Positions 28,099 to 36,629 of a stretch of DNA of 64,000 nt are shown in pieces; position 1 is the stretch's first letter, and the number at the start of each line of letters is the position of its first letter. Under the pieces are notes generated by a model. The model saw only the letters and a program-made list of their open reading frames with translations, made no database searches and was not told where the DNA came from. Position numbers and translations under genes: made by a program. Source of the DNA: RFSX01 sp964567435 (lineage in GTDB: Bacteria; Bacteroidota; Bacteroidia; Chitinophagales; Saprospiraceae); NCBI GenBank assembly GCA_964567435.1, contig CAZMMQ010000006.1, positions 1 to 64,000 of the forward strand, written 5' to 3'.

Positions 28099-29271
28099 TT
28101 AATTACCGTGAGATCTTCCGTATATCTCCTTTGAGCTTTTTGCAGCTTCCAATTCTTTTTGCTGCTTTAATAATTGCTCTTCATCCAGATTAGAAACTAA
28201 GATGTTTAAATCCGGCTGCCCTGCATCTATCCAAGCAGAGTACCACACACTACCCGTGGCATGAATAGCATCCCTCATTCGCTTTTCAACCATTCCTCCA
28301 AGGGCTTTGTGATATGCCTCTGCATACTCTGGGCATTGTGTTCTGACAGTATAATCACCTCGCTTATCGAAGCAAAACTGACGGTCTTTAGGGAAAGTTT
28401 GTTGAAGATTCCATTCTTCATCTAACACCTCAGCCAGGAGCTGATGGCTTTCTAGGACTATATTCCAGAAATAATCTTCTTTGTCTTCTATGTAGATGGC
28501 TTTCCCTACCAACATATCATAATCCTCCTCAGCAAATAATTCTGGCAATCGACTTTCCCAAAATGCATGGATACCTAATTGGTCTGTAAGCTGGCCATTA
28601 TAATTTTCTGTCGTATGGAGTGGGACATGAGCATCCGAAATATAATGCCCAATGTCTGCACTTATTTTCAGAATGAAATCCACATCACCTGACTCAAATG
28701 CTTTTATTAACCTGCGGTAATAGTGCTCCAGAAAATAAGGTAGTACACCATACTCAGCAAAGTGATTTTCGAAGAATACTTCAGCATACTGCACCGTATC
28801 CACCAGAAAAGGCGTAGCTTCTAATGGGTCTAGGTCCACTAATATAGAGTATTGGTCAAACTTAATAAATTCACCAAAGAAGGCATCTATATCCCTAATG
28901 CTTGCTGTTAGATTGAGGGTATCTCCTTGAAGGTTAATACCATGTAACTCTGCATGGCTTAATATCGAAGACTTTAAGTCTCTTGGTAAATTATCAAAAG
29001 GATAAGCACCCCAGTGATCTAAATCTATATAGTGTCTATATGCCTCGTTTTTGAGCGCATATCTTCTCTTATCTGGATCCACAGCATGTTCGCTGATATA
29101 GTGAATATGTTGTTTGTAGAATACAAGTACGTCTTGAGGCAAGGTAAAAACAGCCATTTTGTTAATAAGTTTATGGCCATAGAATCCCCATGGAGTATGC
29201 GCAAAAGAAATCATAATACCACCAATCATGACAAACAACATGATCATTATATATCTAGTGGATGATTTCAT
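28099..29271 (-). CDS. Exported zinc-dependent phospholipase C / S1-P1 nuclease fold protein
   Basis: A 390-aa protein with an N-terminal membrane-spanning signal (residues 7-24). The mature N-terminus WGFYGHKLIN supplies the Trp and His that start the trinuclear zinc site of the S1/P1 nuclease and phospholipase C fold. Further ligands are visible in HYIDLDHW, in ISADIGHYISDAHVPLHT and in GIHAFWESRLPEL. It could cleave phospholipid head groups or nucleic acids outside the cytoplasm; the sequence alone does not decide. The C-terminal 40 residues are a charged coiled-coil-like tail. It lies 8 nt downstream of the DUF4340 gene and 15 nt upstream of DUF368. Confidence 0.82.
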   Translation of the reverse strand: MKSSTRYIMIMLFVMIGGIMISFAHTPWGFYGHKLINKMAVFTLPQDVLVFYKQHIHYISEHAVDPDKRRYALKNEAYRHYIDLDHWGAYPFDNLPRDLKSSILSHAELHGINLQGDTLNLTASIRDIDAFFGEFIKFDQYSILVDLDPLEATPFLVDTVQYAEVFFENHFAEYGVLPYFLEHYYRRLIKAFESGDVDFILKISADIGHYISDAHVPLHTTENYNGQLTDQLGIHAFWESRLPELFAEEDYDMLVGKAIYIEDKEDYFWNIVLESHQLLAEVLDEEWNLQQTFPKDRQFCFDKRGDYTVRTQCPEYAEAYHKALGGMVEKRMRDAIHATGSVWYSAWIDAGQPDLNILVSNLDEEQLLKQQKELEAAKSSKEIYGRSHGN

Positions 29272-29279
29272 TATAGTTA

Positions 29280-30284
29280 CTATTCAGTATAAAAGTAATC
29301 TACTTTTCTAAGAAACCGTTCAATCAATTTTTGTTGCACCCTAAAGAAATCTCCGTCACTTGTAAGTGCATAGAATTTTTCATGCCTTGGAGTTATATCA
29401 TCCACTGATCTTGTAAATACTCCCCTATCTTTTAAGTCCAAAAGAGAATAAATATCAATTTCAAAAGGAGACCTATTTTTACTTTCAATTTTCAATTCAG
29501 CAAACGGCGTATAATTTGAAACGGTGTCCTTGTCTACATGCCCATTCTTTAACCATTCTGCATGCAGGTCAATAAAGTCCTTTAAGTAGGCATCTACAAC
29601 ATTGATATTTATTTTATCTATAGATTCTCCAGAATGGGAAAACAACTGCTGCCGATTTCCTATTTGAGTGATCTTATATGAATTACTGATGTCTTTAGGA
29701 TAAGACATTTCAATTTTTGTAATGTCTTCGTGTTTAAAACTAAAGACAGTCATTTCTCTCAGATCCTCATATGATTGCGTAAAGTAATTTCTTAGTCCTC
29801 CAGGTCTAGCAGGTATCTCCATTACATAACACTGATTGGAATCTGACTTCCTAAAGTAAGTGCCATATTCTGTATTGGTATTGGTGCCCAAAACAAAATC
29901 AGTCAAAAGCTTCCCTGAGTGGTCATAGGTTTTGATGTCTATTCCATGCATATCCATTCTACCTAAGGCAGTCTGATTCTCTGCTGTGGATGGGATATAC
30001 TGTATCTGCATCACATTCAATGCACCTATCATGTTGTTAACTATATTTGAACTTGCTTTGTGGGCATTATTAAGATACCAATTATCATCGACCTTACTTA
30101 GATGAAACATTGGTCTTCCTTTAGTCTTAATAGTAATTGTACCTACCGCTGATCTATCCGTAGTGATAAAATCTCTATCCTCTATACTTAACGTTGACTT
30201 TTTTTCTTCACCTCCTTCTGCAGTCAGAAAATAAATTACTCCAAGAGAGGTCACAATAAGTAATAATAAAATTGTTCTTTTCAT
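29280..30284 (-). CDS. DUF4340 membrane-anchored protein
   Basis: A 334-aa protein with an N-terminal transmembrane segment (residues 3-20, no lipobox) and a periplasmic body of repeated beta-rich units. The segments FHLSKVDDNWYLNN and LLTDFVLGTNTNTEYGTYFRK are typical of DUF4340, in which a modified substrate-like strand is measured against charged loops. Members are often encoded beside gliding-type ABC transporter genes; here instead it leads an operon with the zinc phospholipase-like and DUF368 genes. Its job is unknown. A TAnnTTTG box is found about 42 nt upstream. Confidence 0.75.
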   Translation of the reverse strand: MKRTILLLLIVTSLGVIYFLTAEGGEEKKSTLSIEDRDFITTDRSAVGTITIKTKGRPMFHLSKVDDNWYLNNAHKASSNIVNNMIGALNVMQIQYIPSTAENQTALGRMDMHGIDIKTYDHSGKLLTDFVLGTNTNTEYGTYFRKSDSNQCYVMEIPARPGGLRNYFTQSYEDLREMTVFSFKHEDITKIEMSYPKDISNSYKITQIGNRQQLFSHSGESIDKININVVDAYLKDFIDLHAEWLKNGHVDKDTVSNYTPFAELKIESKNRSPFEIDIYSLLDLKDRGVFTRSVDDITPRHEKFYALTSDGDFFRVQQKLIERFLRKVDYFYTE

Positions 30285-30325
30285 ATCTAGCTAATTCTGT
30301 CTATAACTGATAGCATTATCGTTGT

Positions 30326-30333
30326 CAAAGGTA
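30326..30333 (-). promoter_or_regulatory. Candidate -7 box for the DUF4340 operon
   Basis: On the minus strand TACCTTTG fits the Bacteroidota -7 consensus TAnnTTTG exactly and lies 42 nt before the DUF4340 start. No good -33 TTTG is seen at the expected distance. Confidence 0.4.
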
Positions 30334-30372
30334 AATTATTTGTGAACTTTGTATAATGCATAAGAATAAGCA

Positions 30373-31044
30373 ATGAAGACAAAAGCATTAGAAGAATATA
30401 ATATCAACGATTATGACCTAGTCATCTTTGATTGTGATGGAACCCTGGTCGATAGTGAGCACCTATCCAACTCACTATTAGCTGAAATGCTTAGAGAATT
30501 AGGAGTAGAATGTAGTAATGAGGAAATTATTACCCTTTTTTCAGGCACTTCATTTATGAAGATTAATAGCTATATCCAAGAGACTGTAGACGTGGCTCCC
30601 GACTTTGATTTTGAACGAGAATTTAGAAAGCGATCAAAAATTCTCTTTGAAAACAAACTGCAGCCTATTGACGGAGTTATGAAATTTATAGAATCAATAG
30701 AAACTAAGATTTGTGTGGCTTCCAACGGTCCACAAGAAAAGATGAAAGTGACACTCGCAGCTACTGGTCTCCGAAAATATTTTCCAGATGACCGAATTTT
30801 TTCTGCCTACGATATCCAGAAGTGGAAACCTGAACCTGACTTATTTTTATTCTCGGCATCAGAAATGAAAACATCACCAAATAAATCTTTAGTTATAGAG
30901 GACACCATACATGGCGCTATGGGTGCCATTAATGCCAATATAGATGTCCTGGTCTACTCCCCTGATAAAATCAATAGTCAATTTGTAGAAAAAGGCATTC
31001 CAACATTTGCTTCTTACAATCTTCTAATAGATTCTATTCTGTAA
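30373..31044 (+). CDS. HAD-superfamily phosphatase, beta-phosphoglucomutase-like
   Basis: A 223-aa cytoplasmic phosphohydrolase. HAD motif I is FDCDGTLVDSEH near residue 17 with both Asp residues; motif II is VASNGPQ; motif III includes the Lys in KWKPEPDLF; motif IV is VIEDTIHGAMGA. The helical cap between motifs I and II puts it in the subfamily of beta-phosphoglucomutase and sugar-phosphate phosphatases. It stands upstream of gap with 94 nt between, and gap has its own promoter-like box. The substrate cannot be read from the sequence. Confidence 0.85.
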   Translation: MKTKALEEYNINDYDLVIFDCDGTLVDSEHLSNSLLAEMLRELGVECSNEEIITLFSGTSFMKINSYIQETVDVAPDFDFEREFRKRSKILFENKLQPIDGVMKFIESIETKICVASNGPQEKMKVTLAATGLRKYFPDDRIFSAYDIQKWKPEPDLFLFSASEMKTSPNKSLVIEDTIHGAMGAINANIDVLVYSPDKINSQFVEKGIPTFASYNLLIDSIL

Positions 31045-31099
31045 TATATCATCTTTGCAATATTAAATTTTGAGTCATACAAAATATTTAGGCTTAGCG

Positions 31100-31107
31100 T
31101 ATTTTTG
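31100..31107 (+). promoter_or_regulatory. Candidate -7 box for gap
   Basis: TATTTTTG matches TAnnTTTG exactly, 31 nt before the gap start codon. A TTTG further upstream is 28 nt away, longer than the usual 19-21 spacer. Confidence 0.4.
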
Positions 31108-31138
31108 TAAAAAGTACAAAACGTAAAAGCAAAAAATT

Positions 31139-32131
31139 ATGGCAAAGACCAGAATAGCAATTAATGGATTCGGGAGAATTGGCAGATTGACTTTTAGAAA
31201 CTTAATTAACAATAAAAAAGTTGAAGTCGTCGCAATCAATGATCTTACTGATAACCATACTCTTGCACATTTATTAAAGTATGATTCTTCACAAGGGAAG
31301 TTCGATGGCACCGTTAAAGCCACAGATGAGCACCTTATTGTAGGACGAAAGAAAATATTAGCTACTGCAATCAAGAATCCAGCTAAGCTGCCTTGGAAGA
31401 AAAACAAAATAGATGTTGTGCTAGAGTGCACAGGTATATTCAGAGATTCTACTGGAGCTAGTCTTCATATTAAAGCTGGTGCTAAAAGAGTTATTATTTC
31501 TGCTCCTGGAAAAAGCGCAGATATTAAGACGATTGTCTTAGGTGTAAATGATGACAAAATCAGTAAGAAGGACCAAATAATTAGCAATGCTTCTTGTACA
31601 ACTAACTGTCTTTCGCCTCTAGTGAAAGTCATAGAAGAGAATTGGGGTTTAGACCAAGGTACGATGACAACTATACATGGATATACAGGTGATCAACGTA
31701 TCCAAGATGCACCTCATAGTGACCTGCGAAGAGCTAGAGCTGCAGCACTTAACATCATCCCTACGTCAACTGGTGCCGCAAATGCAGTCACAAAAGTTAT
31801 TGATGGTATTGATGGAAAATTATTTGCCATGGCTGTCCGTGTACCAGTCATAACGGGATCACTGGTAGAGCTTAACGTATTATTGAAAAAAGAGGTTTCT
31901 GTAGATAAAATCAATGCAACTTTCAAGAGATATGCCAACAAGAACATGAAAGGTATATTAGAATATGTAACAGACCCAATAGTATCAACGGATATTATCG
32001 GGAATACACACTCTTCTATATTTGACTCAAGCCTTACAAAAGCGTCAGGCAAACTGGTTAAACTGGTTTCTTGGTATGACAATGAAGCTGGTTTCTCAGC
32101 GAGACTAGCTGAATTAGCTACTAGATTCTAA
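31139..32131 (+). CDS. gap: Glyceraldehyde-3-phosphate dehydrogenase
   Basis: Tetrameric glycolytic enzyme of 330 aa oxidising glyceraldehyde 3-phosphate to 1,3-bisphosphoglycerate. The Rossmann motif INGFGRIGR is at the N-terminus, D35 in INDLTD favours NAD over NADP, and the catalytic C153 is in ASCTTNCLSP. The His-containing TTIHGYTGDQ and the C-terminal WYDNEAGFSARL are also intact. It is followed by a strong terminator and then by pgk, so the two consecutive glycolytic enzymes are adjacent but at least partly uncoupled in transcription. Confidence 0.97.
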   Translation: MAKTRIAINGFGRIGRLTFRNLINNKKVEVVAINDLTDNHTLAHLLKYDSSQGKFDGTVKATDEHLIVGRKKILATAIKNPAKLPWKKNKIDVVLECTGIFRDSTGASLHIKAGAKRVIISAPGKSADIKTIVLGVNDDKISKKDQIISNASCTTNCLSPLVKVIEENWGLDQGTMTTIHGYTGDQRIQDAPHSDLRRARAAALNIIPTSTGAANAVTKVIDGIDGKLFAMAVRVPVITGSLVELNVLLKKEVSVDKINATFKRYANKNMKGILEYVTDPIVSTDIIGNTHSSIFDSSLTKASGKLVKLVSWYDNEAGFSARLAELATRF

Positions 32132-32150
32132 GCTTAAAATAAGTAGCCTC

Positions 32151-32187
32151 AAGAAAGCTGACTGTCTATAGTCAGCTTTCTTTTTTA
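32151..32187 (+). terminator. Rho-independent terminator between gap and pgk
   Basis: AAGAAAGCTGACT pairs with AGTCAGCTTTCTT (13 bp) across a short loop and runs into six T residues. It starts 20 nt after the gap stop. Read-through would be needed for pgk unless pgk has its own promoter in the remaining 28 nt. Confidence 0.9.
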
Positions 32188-32215
32188 TCTCAACAATCAT
32201 CAAATAGCTAAGAAA

Positions 32216-33415
32216 ATGTTGCAGAATATTTCAGGAAAAAAAGTACTTGTCCGAGTAGATTTCAATGTTCCTCTTGATAAAAATCATCAAATAACAGATG
32301 ATACAAGAATGCAAAAAGCTCTACCTACAATCAAACATCTACTGAATAACGGTGCAGCAGTAATATTAGCTTCTCACTTAGGACGTCCGCAAAAAAAGAA
32401 GCTATCAGACGGGTCTATAGATGTACAACGATTTAGCTTGATGCATATAGTCCCGCATCTTTCAGCTCTTTTGGATCAGCAAGTGAAATTTTCTTCCGAC
32501 ACTATAGGAAAGAATGCATTTGATTCGTCTTTAGGCTTACAGCCTGGTGAAGTGCTTTTGTTAGAAAATACAAGATTTGAAGCAGGCGAAACTAAAGGAG
32601 ACGAAGAAATGGCTGCTAAGTTAGCCAAGCTTGCAGACGCTTATGTCAATGATGCTTTTGGTGCAGCTCATCGTTCTCATGCATCCACAGTTACAGTAGC
32701 AAAACATTTTGAGAGAGAAAATAAGTCTTTAGGGTTGTTGATGGAGACTGAGATTCAAAGTGCCATAAAGGTCCTCAACAGTCCAGCAAGACCATTTACA
32801 GCTATCTTAGGAGGCGCTAAAGTTTCTGATAAAATTCAGCTCATAGAGAAGCTTCTTGACTTCTGTGACAACTTATTAATTGGAGGCGGGATGACTTTTA
32901 CCTTTATAGCAGCAAAGCATGGAGACATAGGAAAATCTCTTGTAGAGCATGACCAAATAGGATTAGCAAAGGACTTAATGGAGAAAGCTCGTGAAAGAAA
33001 TGTAGACCTATACCTGCCTGAGGACTCAATCATTGCAGAAGATTTTGAACCTAACGCCAACTCAAATACGTGCCCAACCAATCAGATTCCCTCTGGCTGG
33101 ATGGGTTTGGATATTGGTCCTAAGGCCATTTCTCAATACAGTCAAATTATCAAGTCTTCTAAAACTGTGCTTTGGAATGGTCCATTAGGCGTATTCGAAT
33201 TTAAGAATTTTGCGAAGGGTACATTTTCTATTGCCGAGGCTGTTGCAGCCGCTACATCAAAAGGTGCTTTTACTTTAATAGGTGGAGGTGATTCTGTATC
33301 AGCAATCAATAAATCTGGTTTGGCCGATCAAGTATCATTTATATCTACTGGAGGCGGAGCTATGCTGGAATTTCTAGAAGGAAAGACTTTGCCTGGAATT
33401 AAGGCTGTAATGTGA
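32216..33415 (+). CDS. pgk: Phosphoglycerate kinase
   Basis: Transfers the acyl phosphate of 1,3-bisphosphoglycerate to ADP. The 399-aa length is normal. N-terminal domain: VLVRVDFNVPLD, ASHLGRPQ (here with a KKK run) and LLENTRFEAGE; the substrate-binding arginines are in place. Hinge and nucleotide domain: AILGGAKVSDKI, LIGGGMTFTF, TVLWNGPLGVFE, and the C-terminal LIGGGDSVSAINK and ISTGGGAMLEFLEG. It follows gap on the same strand beyond a terminator. Confidence 0.97.
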   Translation: MLQNISGKKVLVRVDFNVPLDKNHQITDDTRMQKALPTIKHLLNNGAAVILASHLGRPQKKKLSDGSIDVQRFSLMHIVPHLSALLDQQVKFSSDTIGKNAFDSSLGLQPGEVLLLENTRFEAGETKGDEEMAAKLAKLADAYVNDAFGAAHRSHASTVTVAKHFERENKSLGLLMETEIQSAIKVLNSPARPFTAILGGAKVSDKIQLIEKLLDFCDNLLIGGGMTFTFIAAKHGDIGKSLVEHDQIGLAKDLMEKARERNVDLYLPEDSIIAEDFEPNANSNTCPTNQIPSGWMGLDIGPKAISQYSQIIKSSKTVLWNGPLGVFEFKNFAKGTFSIAEAVAAATSKGAFTLIGGGDSVSAINKSGLADQVSFISTGGGAMLEFLEGKTLPGIKAVM

Positions 33416-33469
33416 CTACAAATATTTAATCTACTGAATAGACCATTTATGCTACACGATTTTTATTGA

Positions 33470-33700
33470 TGCATAGTTGGTAGGACGGCCTTTAGCCATT
33501 TTAGCTAAGGAGGTTTTAAATGGCGTTTAAAAACAATGACCGTTGTTTGACGACTGGAAGGAGGAGTTTGGCGCTTACTTAGCTATTTAAAGCTGAGTTA
33601 GCGTTAAGAAATGGGTAGAGCCTAGAATTTTGTTTCCCGTTCGACTTTGCTCAGGGCAGGCTTTTTTCAATGAAAAAGAAAACCGCCGGTAGGCAAGTAT
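33470..33700 (+). repeat. Repeat-like intergenic element in the 392-nt gap after pgk
   Basis: Between pgk and the SLBB gene, 33416-33807 lacks a convincing gene and has a composition unlike its surroundings (locally more G-rich). It holds an imperfect hairpin CCTTTAGC...GCTAAGG directly followed by a perfect Shine-Dalgarno AAGGAGG and an ATG at 33520. A second, broken frame (33546-33690) would read FDDWKEEFGAYLAI, then two stops, then SVKKWVEPRILFPV and further. The stretch TTCGACTTTGCTCAGGGCAG near 33640 has the look of dispersed Bacteroidota intergenic repeats. I take it as a degenerate repeat or a small gene's remnant. Confidence 0.45.
33520..33582 (+). CDS. Possible 20-residue peptide with strong Shine-Dalgarno
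   Basis: ATG at 33520 is preceded by AAGGAGG with 6 nt spacing, rare in Bacteroidota, which normally start translation without this signal. The peptide MAFKNNDRCLTTGRRSLALT is basic and has no recognisable domain. It may be part of the repeat-like element rather than a working gene. Confidence 0.2.
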   Translation: MAFKNNDRCLTTGRRSLALT

Positions 33701-33807
33701 GATTAGCTAGATTCTAAATGTGGAAACTGCTCATTTTCGATAACAGTTTAGCATTACTATCTATGTGAATCTGTTGATCTATGGTGCATCTTAGATGCGC
33801 TATTCAG

Positions 33808-36540
33808 TTAATCTATTCTACCGATAAGAAGGATTAGAGTCAATATACTCATCGCTTGAGCTACTGAATCTCCTAATACTTTAGTCCAATCAACATCTGA
33901 TTTTTTGTCTTCTTCTTTCTTCTCTAAGGATTTAAAACCCACTGTTATTATTGACCCTCTATAGACCTTGGGCCCTTTCCGTTTAAATAATCCCGGCTCA
34001 ATCCTTTTTATCTCTCCATTAGCATGTTTAACTATAATCTCTGACCTATCTGCCAATTCATGTAATCCACCTGCATACTCATTTACATAGAACATGGCGT
34101 CTTTATTATTATGGAATGGCACATGAATTTCGTTACCCTCATTGACATTGACTCCGACCTCATTGGCTCTGGTTGCGCCACGGATCGTTACAAATTCTCT
34201 CACTTTTGGCACTGAGATAACATCACCATTTCGTACAAAGAAATTAAACTCAGAATCTGGGTTCTCTATTATCTCATCCAACTTAAGCACCACAAAACCA
34301 TAATCCTGATCATCTCTTTCTAATGTAGCTCCTGCGGGAAAAGCCTCATCAGTCAATCCACCTGCACGTTCCAGAATTGACAAAATTTTCTCATTTTCCT
34401 TCGCTATAGCATATGGCCCAGGATATACAACTTCGCCATCCAAAAATACCCTTTGCTGCAATTGAAACTCTTTGATATATCTAACTGCAATATTATCATA
34501 GGGTTCAAGTCTATAATCACCATCAACATTATTACCCTTGATCACATTAAATGATCTATCTACTTCAAGATTGGCGACAACTGTTTTTGTTGACTTGTTA
34601 TTTTGGATAATGACTCTGCTTATTTCAATATTATTGGTCGACGCAGCCAATTTAAAACCACCTGCTAAGGTCAATATATCTTTGATTGTCATATCAAGTC
34701 CATACTGATACTCACCTGGCGAGTTCACAGCTCCTTCAATTCTAACAAAACTCTCTTCCAGGAAGGTACTTTTTGATTTGACAACCAAGCTATCAAAAGG
34801 TTCAAGCACATAATTAAACTCATTGTCTGGATCATCAAAGAGCTCATCCAAATTATTGATAGTCCTGTAGTATGTGATTTTTGAATTGAGGGTGTCATTC
34901 TGATGAATTATGGCGTAATTAGATGCATCTCTCCTCAATCCTCCAGATAATGTAATAGCATCTGTCACCCTAAGCGATTGACTTGCATCATAAGGAAATT
35001 TCCCAGGAAATCTAACTGCACCATCTATAGCAATTTCTATATCATCACTGAATCTATTTTTCTGCCAAATTTCAATTTTGTCTTTGTCCTCTAATTGCAG
35101 ATTGTATACTATATTTGGATTCTCAAGAATTTCTTTCAGATTCAACTTCTTGTACTCAATAGACCCATCTTTATTATCTCTTGTCAAGAAAACTATTGAT
35201 GTATTAGACTGATCGGTAAGACCTGCTTTCAAAACCAAATCAGATATCCTCATGCCTTGCTCTCTCTGAAACCTACCAGGCTTAGCAACTGCTCCAATTA
35301 CTTCTACAAAATTGTTAATCTCAGTTTCTATCGTTTCTACGACTACTCTGTCTCCATGATTCAACTCGAAGTTACGTCCTAGCCTTGCATATTCTCTCCA
35401 GTTTAAGTCAATGATTTTCTTACCATCATCTTCAAACCGATGGACTTGTATTTTTTTCTGAAATGCATCTTCAGCTAACCCTCCGGCATACTTTAGTAGT
35501 TCTTTCATTCCTTCATTAGAGATGAGCTCATATTTTAATGGTCGCCTCACCGCCCCTTCTAAGGTCACTATCTTTTCTGCTACTGGGATAAGTATAATGT
35601 CATTCTCTTCAAGGTAATAATCACTGGCAATTGCAGGATTTTGCATAAACTCATAAATATCCATTCGCAAGGATTTGCCATTAGATTTTTTTAATTGGAT
35701 ATTTCTTAGACTTCCAATCTCATTGGTACCGCCTACGAGTGAGAGTGTATTAAAAGCTGAATTGAATGCAGGAACCGCAAATGATCCTGGATTGTCTTTG
35801 ACCTCTCCCCAAATACTTACTTTAACCGTCCGAGAAAAATTAAGTGAAAGACTAAATTCACCAAAATTAAAGGAATAGTGCTCTTTAAATATTTTGAATA
35901 ATTTATTTCTGGCCTCTCCCAATGATAATCCCTTCAAATATATACGACGTTTACCATCAAGAATTTTTATATAACCATCCTCCTCCAACTTATAAGCATT
36001 ATCGAACTGAGATCGTCCCCAAATAGATACAATGATATCATCACCTGGCCCAAGAATATAAGAATCAGGTGCATTTATTTCTTCTGACTTTGACTGTAAT
36101 TCAAGTATGTCTTCAGAAAATAATTGTTGGCCAAATATGACAATTTCCTCCTCTTTTTGATCTTCTTTAGCTTCCTCATTAGGCTCCTTTTCCTCATCCG
36201 ATTCTAACAGCAAGTCTAACTCTGTACTGTCTATTTCGATTCCTTCATCTAAGTCTTCTGTCTCTAGCAAGTTTCCATCCAACTCTTTTTGTGCTTCCAA
36301 CTCTATTATGACATCTTGTATAATTTTAATCTTTTCTGGCGTGATAGCGGTCCTGTCCAAAAAAGGAAGATCGATTCCTCTTTCTGCAAGGGCATCAGAT
36401 ACTTCGTCATAGTCCAAGCCTCTTTTCTCCAACTCTTCTATAACTCTTTCTTTATTGACAAATACATTCTGGGCTGACATATCTAAAACAGATATTCCCA
36501 TAATGAGGATTAATATGTATAGTATCGAGGTAAGTTTCAC
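33808..36540 (-). CDS. Polysaccharide export protein with seven SLBB modules
   Basis: Outer-membrane export channel component of 910 aa. A signal peptide ends at DMSAQ near residue 24. An acidic low-complexity linker (about 90-145) comes before the poly_export domain, marked by YILGPGDDIIVSIWG. Seven SLBB-type modules follow, each with a variant of EGAVxxPGxY and AGGL: starting near VSIWGEVKDNPGSF, LEGAVRRPLKY, VIGAVAKPGRF, IDGAVRFPGKF, IEGAVNSPGEY, LDGEVVYPGPY and IRGATRANEV. A hydrophobic helix lies at the extreme C-terminus. Wza of E. coli has far fewer modules. The DegT aminotransferase 89 nt upstream on the same strand suggests a surface polysaccharide operon. Confidence 0.88.
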   Translation of the reverse strand: MKLTSILYILILIMGISVLDMSAQNVFVNKERVIEELEKRGLDYDEVSDALAERGIDLPFLDRTAITPEKIKIIQDVIIELEAQKELDGNLLETEDLDEGIEIDSTELDLLLESDEEKEPNEEAKEDQKEEEIVIFGQQLFSEDILELQSKSEEINAPDSYILGPGDDIIVSIWGRSQFDNAYKLEEDGYIKILDGKRRIYLKGLSLGEARNKLFKIFKEHYSFNFGEFSLSLNFSRTVKVSIWGEVKDNPGSFAVPAFNSAFNTLSLVGGTNEIGSLRNIQLKKSNGKSLRMDIYEFMQNPAIASDYYLEENDIILIPVAEKIVTLEGAVRRPLKYELISNEGMKELLKYAGGLAEDAFQKKIQVHRFEDDGKKIIDLNWREYARLGRNFELNHGDRVVVETIETEINNFVEVIGAVAKPGRFQREQGMRISDLVLKAGLTDQSNTSIVFLTRDNKDGSIEYKKLNLKEILENPNIVYNLQLEDKDKIEIWQKNRFSDDIEIAIDGAVRFPGKFPYDASQSLRVTDAITLSGGLRRDASNYAIIHQNDTLNSKITYYRTINNLDELFDDPDNEFNYVLEPFDSLVVKSKSTFLEESFVRIEGAVNSPGEYQYGLDMTIKDILTLAGGFKLAASTNNIEISRVIIQNNKSTKTVVANLEVDRSFNVIKGNNVDGDYRLEPYDNIAVRYIKEFQLQQRVFLDGEVVYPGPYAIAKENEKILSILERAGGLTDEAFPAGATLERDDQDYGFVVLKLDEIIENPDSEFNFFVRNGDVISVPKVREFVTIRGATRANEVGVNVNEGNEIHVPFHNNKDAMFYVNEYAGGLHELADRSEIIVKHANGEIKRIEPGLFKRKGPKVYRGSIITVGFKSLEKKEEDKKSDVDWTKVLGDSVAQAMSILTLILLIGRID

Positions 36541-36629
36541 ATTAAGGAAAATTAGATATGTAAAACTACTTTATTGGTTTGAGGATGCCAATAATCTATG
36601 GAAGTTTAGTGAATATTAACCTTATTTGC

